Made by a program: the position numbers and the translations under genes. From contig CANRDT010000002.1 of the NCBI GenBank assembly GCA_947629455.1, forward strand, positions 1 to 64,000: a DNA stretch of 64,000 bases, written 5' to 3'. Source of the stretch: an uncultured Ruminococcus sp. Lineage in GTDB: Bacteria > Bacillota > Clostridia > Oscillospirales > Ruminococcaceae. Position 1 is the stretch's first letter. Each line of letters opens with the position of its first letter. Below the pieces are notes generated by a model. That model saw nothing but the letters and a program-made list of their open reading frames with translations, was not told the origin of the DNA and made no database searches. Positions 59,797 through 64,000 of this stretch are shown piece after piece.

Positions 59797-60708
59797 CTAC
59801 CACGGTCTTACCGTACCGACTATCTCGGAGATATTCTTTACACCATTTTCATCACACCAGCGATCCATACCGTCAATGATCTTCACAGGCGCATAGGGAT
59901 CGGAAAATATCGCCGCGCCTACCTGCACTGCCGACGCGCCTGCCATCATCATCTCGATAGCGTCCTCGCAGCAGGAAATACCGCCCATACCCATTATCGG
60001 TATGCTGACGGCATTGTACACCTGCCACACCATTCTGACCGCAACGGGAAATACCGCAGGACCCGACAGACCGCCGACGTTATTTTTAAGTATAGGTCTG
60101 CGCGTTGAAATATCTATCCGCATACCGAGGATCGTATTTATCAGCGACAATGCGTCCGCACCTGCCGCCTCGACCGCTTTCGCGATCTCGGCAATACTCG
60201 TGACATTCGGAGAAAGCTTGACCATCAGCGGCTTTTCCGATACTTTTTTTACCGCAGAAGTTACCTCTGCCGCAACGCAGCAGTCAGTGCCGAAAGCCGC
60301 GCCGCCCTGCTTTACATTCGGGCAGGAGATGTTCAGCTCGATCATATCAACTCCGCTGCCGTTAAGTATCTCAGCCAGCTGGGCACATTCCTCTATCGTT
60401 GAACCTGCAATATTGGCAACTATCCTCGTGTCCTTTTGCAGAAGATTCGGCAGTTCATAGTCGAGGAATTTCCTCACACCGCCGTTTTGCAATCCGACCG
60501 AATTTAACATTCCCGAGGGCGTTTCCGCTATCCTCGGACCGGGATTGCCCTGCCTCGGCAGCAGCGTAGTACCCTTGGTGGACAGTCCCCCAAGTCTTGA
60601 AAGCGGATAAAACTGCTCGTATTCCCTGCCGTAGCCAAACGTTCCGCTTGCAGGTATGACGGGGTTTTTAAATTCCACTCCTGCTACCGTAACTCTCAGA
60701 TCAGCCAT
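59797..60708 (-). CDS. pyrD: Dihydroorotate dehydrogenase B, catalytic subunit
   Basis: This FMN enzyme oxidises dihydroorotate to orotate with NAD via PyrK. The 303-residue class 1B protein has NPVIPASGTFGYG at the N-terminus, the catalytic cysteine in NISCPNVKQGG, PLMVKLSPNV and the FMN-binding IMGMGGISCCEDAIE. The start ATG 60708 overlaps the pyrK stop, with GGAGG upstream inside pyrK. Confidence 0.96.
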   Translation of the reverse strand: MADLRVTVAGVEFKNPVIPASGTFGYGREYEQFYPLSRLGGLSTKGTTLLPRQGNPGPRIAETPSGMLNSVGLQNGGVRKFLDYELPNLLQKDTRIVANIAGSTIEECAQLAEILNGSGVDMIELNISCPNVKQGGAAFGTDCCVAAEVTSAVKKVSEKPLMVKLSPNVTSIAEIAKAVEAAGADALSLINTILGMRIDISTRRPILKNNVGGLSGPAVFPVAVRMVWQVYNAVSIPIMGMGGISCCEDAIEMMMAGASAVQVGAAIFSDPYAPVKIIDGMDRWCDENGVKNISEIVGTVRPW

Positions 60709-61471
60709 CAAAGATCACCTCCCTGCTGTCAAATACAGGTCCGTCCTTGCAGACATGGGAAAATATCTCGCTGCCGTCCTTTACCGTCCGACAAACGCAG
60801 CCAAGGCAAGCTCCGACTCCGCAAGCCATTCTCTGCTCGAGCGATACCTCACAGGGAATGTCATACTCCTGCGCTGCCGCAGCTACGCCTTTAAGCATTG
60901 GCAGCGGTCCGCAAGCGTATATAATGTCCGCTTTTTTGGACTGCAACTCCGTTCTGAGCGCATCAGTGACAAAACCGCGGATACCTGCCGTGCCGTCGTC
61001 CGTGCAAAGGATAGTCTGACAGCCTGCTTTTTTAAGATCGTCCTGTAGTATCGCGGCAGCCGCCGTCCTGAAACCGCTGATGACGCGTGCCTTACTGCTG
61101 TAAATCTGCGATATTCCCAGCATTGGCGGTACGCCGATACCGCCGCCGACACATACCGCAGCGCCGCCCTCGATAACTCTGAAACCTTTGCCAAGTGGGG
61201 CTATAATGTCCATAACTTCACCGCTGTTGAGATGTGACAGCTTTTCCGTGCCCTTGCCCCTTACCTCGAAAACAAATCTCAGAGTTCCTCGGTCTTTGTC
61301 GATCTCACAGATCGAAACGGGTCTGCGCAGGAAAAATCCTTCCACCGCGATCTGCGCAAACTGCCCCGGAACAGACGCGGCGGCGATCTCGGGACAAAAT
61401 ACTTTGTAGTCAAAAATACCACGCGCTATCGCCCTCTTCTCAAGCACGGGACAACTGCTCTGCATATACAT
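60701..61471 (-). CDS. pyrK: Dihydroorotate dehydrogenase B, electron transfer subunit
   Basis: This 256-residue FAD and [2Fe-2S] subunit carries electrons from PyrD to NAD. It has FAD motif RRPVSICEID, NAD-binding VCVGGGIGVPPML, and the cluster cysteines in CGVGACLGCVCRT plus a late HVCKDGPVF. It overlaps pyrD by eight bases. The gap upstream to pyrF holds a large foldback element. Confidence 0.95.
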   Translation of the reverse strand: MYMQSSCPVLEKRAIARGIFDYKVFCPEIAAASVPGQFAQIAVEGFFLRRPVSICEIDKDRGTLRFVFEVRGKGTEKLSHLNSGEVMDIIAPLGKGFRVIEGGAAVCVGGGIGVPPMLGISQIYSSKARVISGFRTAAAAILQDDLKKAGCQTILCTDDGTAGIRGFVTDALRTELQSKKADIIYACGPLPMLKGVAAAAQEYDIPCEVSLEQRMACGVGACLGCVCRTVKDGSEIFSHVCKDGPVFDSREVIFDG

Positions 61472-61502
61472 ATTACCAAACCTTTCTTATCGTCTCACTC
61501 GC

Positions 61503-61796
61503 TAAACTTCCCCCTCTGTAAAGTTTCTCCCGCGGGTGAAACTTTTTCCGGGGGAAACCCTTTTGAAAAAGGGTTCTCCCCCGAACCCCTTTCCTAAAAC
61601 TTTCAGTTATTTTTGCGAGGGGCATACAATGCCTTACACCATTTCACACCGTGGCTCTGCAACTCTTTAAACTTCCTATGCCCCTCGCAAAAATCATTAA
61701 AAGTCTTTGAGGGGGGTCTGGGGGGAACCTTTCTTCAGAAAGTTCCCTCCCAGAGAGAGCTTTATCCGTGGGAAAGACTTCACGGTGGGAAGTTTA
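61503..61796. repeat. Large foldback (inverted-repeat) element between pyrF and pyrK
   Basis: Two arms of about 120 bases are imperfect reverse complements. Outer ends TAAACTT (61503) and AAGTTTA (61796), inner perfect 17-bp arms at 61609-61625 and 61678-61694 (ATTTTTGCGAGGGGCAT), loop 52 bases. It begins immediately after the pyrF stop. No transposase is present; it could be a MITE-like element. In RNA it would form a long hairpin. Confidence 0.8.
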
Positions 61797-62732
61797 TCAG
61801 GGGAGGGTGATTTTAGGGAGGTAGGAGATAATATCCTCTTTCATACGGATAACTTCGCGGCGTGCCGCCTTAGCGTAGTCGTGTTCGTCGCAGTTTTCCT
61901 CTTTTTTATATGCGCACATCACTGCGCGTGAGGAGTTCACTATTGCGCCGAGTCCGTTTTCATCGAATCCCTTTGCGACTCCCTCTGCACCGCCGCCCTG
62001 TGCGCCGTAACCCGGAACAAGGAAGAGAGTATGCGGCAGTGCGGCTCTCATTTCGGCAAGCTGTTCGGGGTAAGTCGCTCCCACGACCGCGCCCACAGCC
62101 GAATAGCCGTACTTGCCCATAACGGACGAGCCCCATTTTTCGCACATATCGCCCATTACCGCATAGACCGCTTTACCGTCGATCTTTCTGTCCTGCAATT
62201 CACCGCTCGACTTGTTTGAAGTCTTGGCAAGTACAAAGATACCTTTATCAAAAGCCTCGCACTGTTTAAGCAGTGGGTCGATACCGTCCGTTCCGAGATA
62301 TCCGTTTACCGTCAGAGCGTCCGCGCCGAAAGCCTCGGCTTTTTCGCCGTCAATATCGGTAACGCCGAGATGAGCCGCTGCATACGCCTCCATAGTCGCG
62401 CCTATATCGTTGCGTTTACCGTCGGTAATTACGAACATTCCTTTTTCTTTAGCGTATTGGATCGTCTTGTAAAGAGTTTTTACTCCCTCAAAACCGTACA
62501 TTTCGTAATATGCCGCCTGCGGCTTTATTGCCGGGCAGATGTCGTGTATTTCGTCGATGATACCCTTGTTAAATTCCAGGATCGCCTTGGCAGCGGCTTT
62601 AAAGGTCTTGCCGTATTTCTTGTATTTCTTTTCCCTGATATACATTGGCACATATTCAAGCTTGGGGTCAAGTCCCACTACCGAGGGATTCTGCGTTTTT
62701 ACGATGTTTTCGATCAGTCGGTCAAATGACAT
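61797..62732 (-). CDS. pyrF: Orotidine 5'-phosphate decarboxylase
   Basis: The last enzyme of UMP synthesis, 311 residues, of the longer group 2 type. The catalytic motif is ITDGKRNDIGATMEAYA, preceded by VGLDPKLEYVP and ICPAIKPQAAYYEMYG; the phosphate loop is FLVPGYGAQGG. ATG 62732 follows GGAGG. It lies between pyrC (45-base gap) and the foldback element. Confidence 0.96.
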   Translation of the reverse strand: MSFDRLIENIVKTQNPSVVGLDPKLEYVPMYIREKKYKKYGKTFKAAAKAILEFNKGIIDEIHDICPAIKPQAAYYEMYGFEGVKTLYKTIQYAKEKGMFVITDGKRNDIGATMEAYAAAHLGVTDIDGEKAEAFGADALTVNGYLGTDGIDPLLKQCEAFDKGIFVLAKTSNKSSGELQDRKIDGKAVYAVMGDMCEKWGSSVMGKYGYSAVGAVVGATYPEQLAEMRAALPHTLFLVPGYGAQGGGAEGVAKGFDENGLGAIVNSSRAVMCAYKKEENCDEHDYAKAARREVIRMKEDIISYLPKITLP

Positions 62733-62777
62733 AAATTTTCCTCCGTTATTCCTCCGTTGTTGGTATAGATAAAACCT

Positions 62778-64000
62778 CTATTGTGCGCGGCTTGCGTCCT
62801 CATAGACGATCTGTCCGCCGCAGACGGTATAAACGTTTCTGCCCGTAAAGGTCTCACCCTTGAAAACGGTATTTTTTGATTTAGAATGAAGCTCCTCGGG
62901 AACGACCGTCCATTTCTTTTCCGCGTCAAAAATACAAAGCTCGCAGGGCGAACCCTCCTGTATCTTTACAGGCTCGAGCGACAGTATCTTTCTGGGATTT
63001 ACGGACATAAGCAATGCGATCTTTTCAAGACTGCACTTTCCTGTATGATAAAGCTTTGTAAGAGTTGCGGCAAGCGAAGTTTCAAGTCCCACAACTCCGT
63101 TCGGCGCGGTGAGAAAATCCGCTTTTTCCTCCGCAGTGTGAGGAGCGTGGTCGGTAATGATACAGTCTATCGTTCCGTCAAGCAGGGCTGATTCCACCGC
63201 GGCTCTGTCCTCTTCCGTCCTGAGCGGCGGAGACATTCTGTAACAGGCATCGCGCGAATAAAGCTTATCCTCGGTATATGTGAAATAATGCGGAGCGGTC
63301 TCGCAGGTGACTTTAACGCCGTCGCGCTTTGCCGCTCTGATGATATTCACCGAACCTTTTGTGGAAACGTGGCAGATGTGTACCCCTGCACCGCAGGAGG
63401 CAGCCAGAGCGATCTCTCTCGCGGTGATATAATCCTCGCTCGCCCTGTCCATACCGCGTACTCCAAGCTCACGGGATACCTTGCCCTTGTTGATTATTCC
63501 GCCGTTTATTATTCCAAGATCTTCACAGTGAGAAAGTATCTTCATACCGTTTTGCACGGAAAGCTCCAACGCGCGGCGCATAAGCTCGGCTTTTTCGACA
63601 GGTCTGCCGTCGTCCGTCAGAGCGAATACTCCCGCCTTTTTCAAAGCGTCGTGATCGCTCAGCTCTTCGCTTTTCATTCCCTTGGTGATACAGGCGGCAG
63701 TGTAGATATTTATCCCCGTCTTTGCGCCTTTATCGAGAATGTATCTCACCGTTTCGGGATCGTCGCAGGCAGGTCTTGTGTTGGGCATAAGCAGAACGCC
63801 GGTGAATCCGCCTGCTTTCGCCGCGGCAGCGCCGGTAAAAATATCCTCCTTATGCATAAGTCCCGGATCACGGAAGTGGACGTGCATATCAAAAAGCCCG
63901 GGAAAAGCCGTAAACCCCCGACAGTCTACAACTCTGTCAGCACTGCCGCCGAAACTTCCTATCTTTTCAATGATACCGCCGCGGACAAAAATGTCTGTAA
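62778..64000 (-). CDS. pyrC: Dihydroorotase, N-terminus beyond the window edge
   Basis: This zinc amidohydrolase closes the dihydroorotate ring. The metal motif DMHVHFRDPG, RPACDDP, CEDLGI, HICHVSTKGSV, CETAPHYF and the late IITDHAPHT are all present, so it is the class I type. The reading frame continues upstream of the internal ATG at 63887 (TDIFVRGGIIEKIG ... GLFDMHVH) to the last base of the window, so the true start lies outside. Confidence 0.95.
   Translation of the reverse strand, partial: TDIFVRGGIIEKIGSFGGSADRVVDCRGFTAFPGLFDMHVHFRDPGLMHKEDIFTGAAAAKAGGFTGVLLMPNTRPACDDPETVRYILDKGAKTGINIYTAACITKGMKSEELSDHDALKKAGVFALTDDGRPVEKAELMRRALELSVQNGMKILSHCEDLGIINGGIINKGKVSRELGVRGMDRASEDYITAREIALAASCGAGVHICHVSTKGSVNIIRAAKRDGVKVTCETAPHYFTYTEDKLYSRDACYRMSPPLRTEEDRAAVESALLDGTIDCIITDHAPHTAEEKADFLTAPNGVVGLETSLAATLTKLYHTGKCSLEKIALLMSVNPRKILSLEPVKIQEGSPCELCIFDAEKKWTVVPEELHSKSKNTVFKGETFTGRNVYTVCGGQIVYEDASRAQ

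Noticed and set aside
61613-61931. Plus-strand frames between pyrK and pyrF
   Set aside because: They are translations of the foldback element and run into pyrF antisense.

Overview
The window looks like a chromosomal segment of a Gram-positive anaerobic Clostridia, most likely a Ruminococcus-like Oscillospiraceae. The evidence is RNase Y, a dgt-dnaG-rpoD (sigma A) block, a T-box leader, a shared-ATPase sugar ABC transporter, a pyruvate formate-lyase activase, a PPi-type phosphofructokinase, Feo iron uptake, PyrDB/PyrK pyrimidine synthesis and strong AGGAGG ribosome sites. The genus is an inference. No plasmid, phage or rRNA genes were seen.

Layout. Positions 1-5900 are an AT-rich accessory region beside a tRNA-Ser. 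It holds an IS200-type transposase, a frameshifted gene, a Mor-like regulator, three GTPase genes in a row, a zinc-ribbon micropeptide, a coiled-coil protein and the remains of a decayed tandem duplication. From 5.9 to 16 kb lie a CFI-box protein, an ECF sigma factor with a large C-terminal extension, PPi-PFK, DAHP synthase behind a Phe/Tyr-rich leader peptide and attenuator, an O-antigen-ligase-like membrane protein and RNase Y. From 15.8 to 21.1 kb a T-box leader precedes a membrane protein, a membrane-anchored lipase, a DinB-like protein, thrS and a phospholipase-C-like protein. From 21.1 to 25.9 kb is a sugar ABC operon with its LacI regulator.

From 26.2 to 40.1 kb come a degenerate SipW-like protein, ClpC, an SH3b protein, a YgjP peptidase, PflA, a YtrA-type GntR/ABC operon, a second ECF-fusion sigma factor, a heavy-metal exporter, Hsp33, a methyltransferase and a YerC repressor. 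From 40.1 to 55.7 kb are housekeeping genes: engB-lon, rpsF-ssb-rpsR, prfB, an EAL phosphodiesterase, rrf2, rpoD, dnaG, dgt and yigZ. From 55.7 to 64 kb are rpmE, a feoA-feoA-feoB cluster with three matching operator palindromes, and a pyrC-pyrF-pyrK-pyrD operon running off the window edge.

The observations most worth a second look are the aromatic leader-peptide attenuator of aroF (11438-11715), the T-box in front of a membrane lipase (15833-16190), the tri-GTPase accessory locus (1785-5556), the two sigma factors sharing an unrecognised C-terminal module, a roughly 295-bp foldback element between pyrF and pyrK, and several families of dispersed intergenic repeats. All calls come from reading the sequence and translations; no database search was run.
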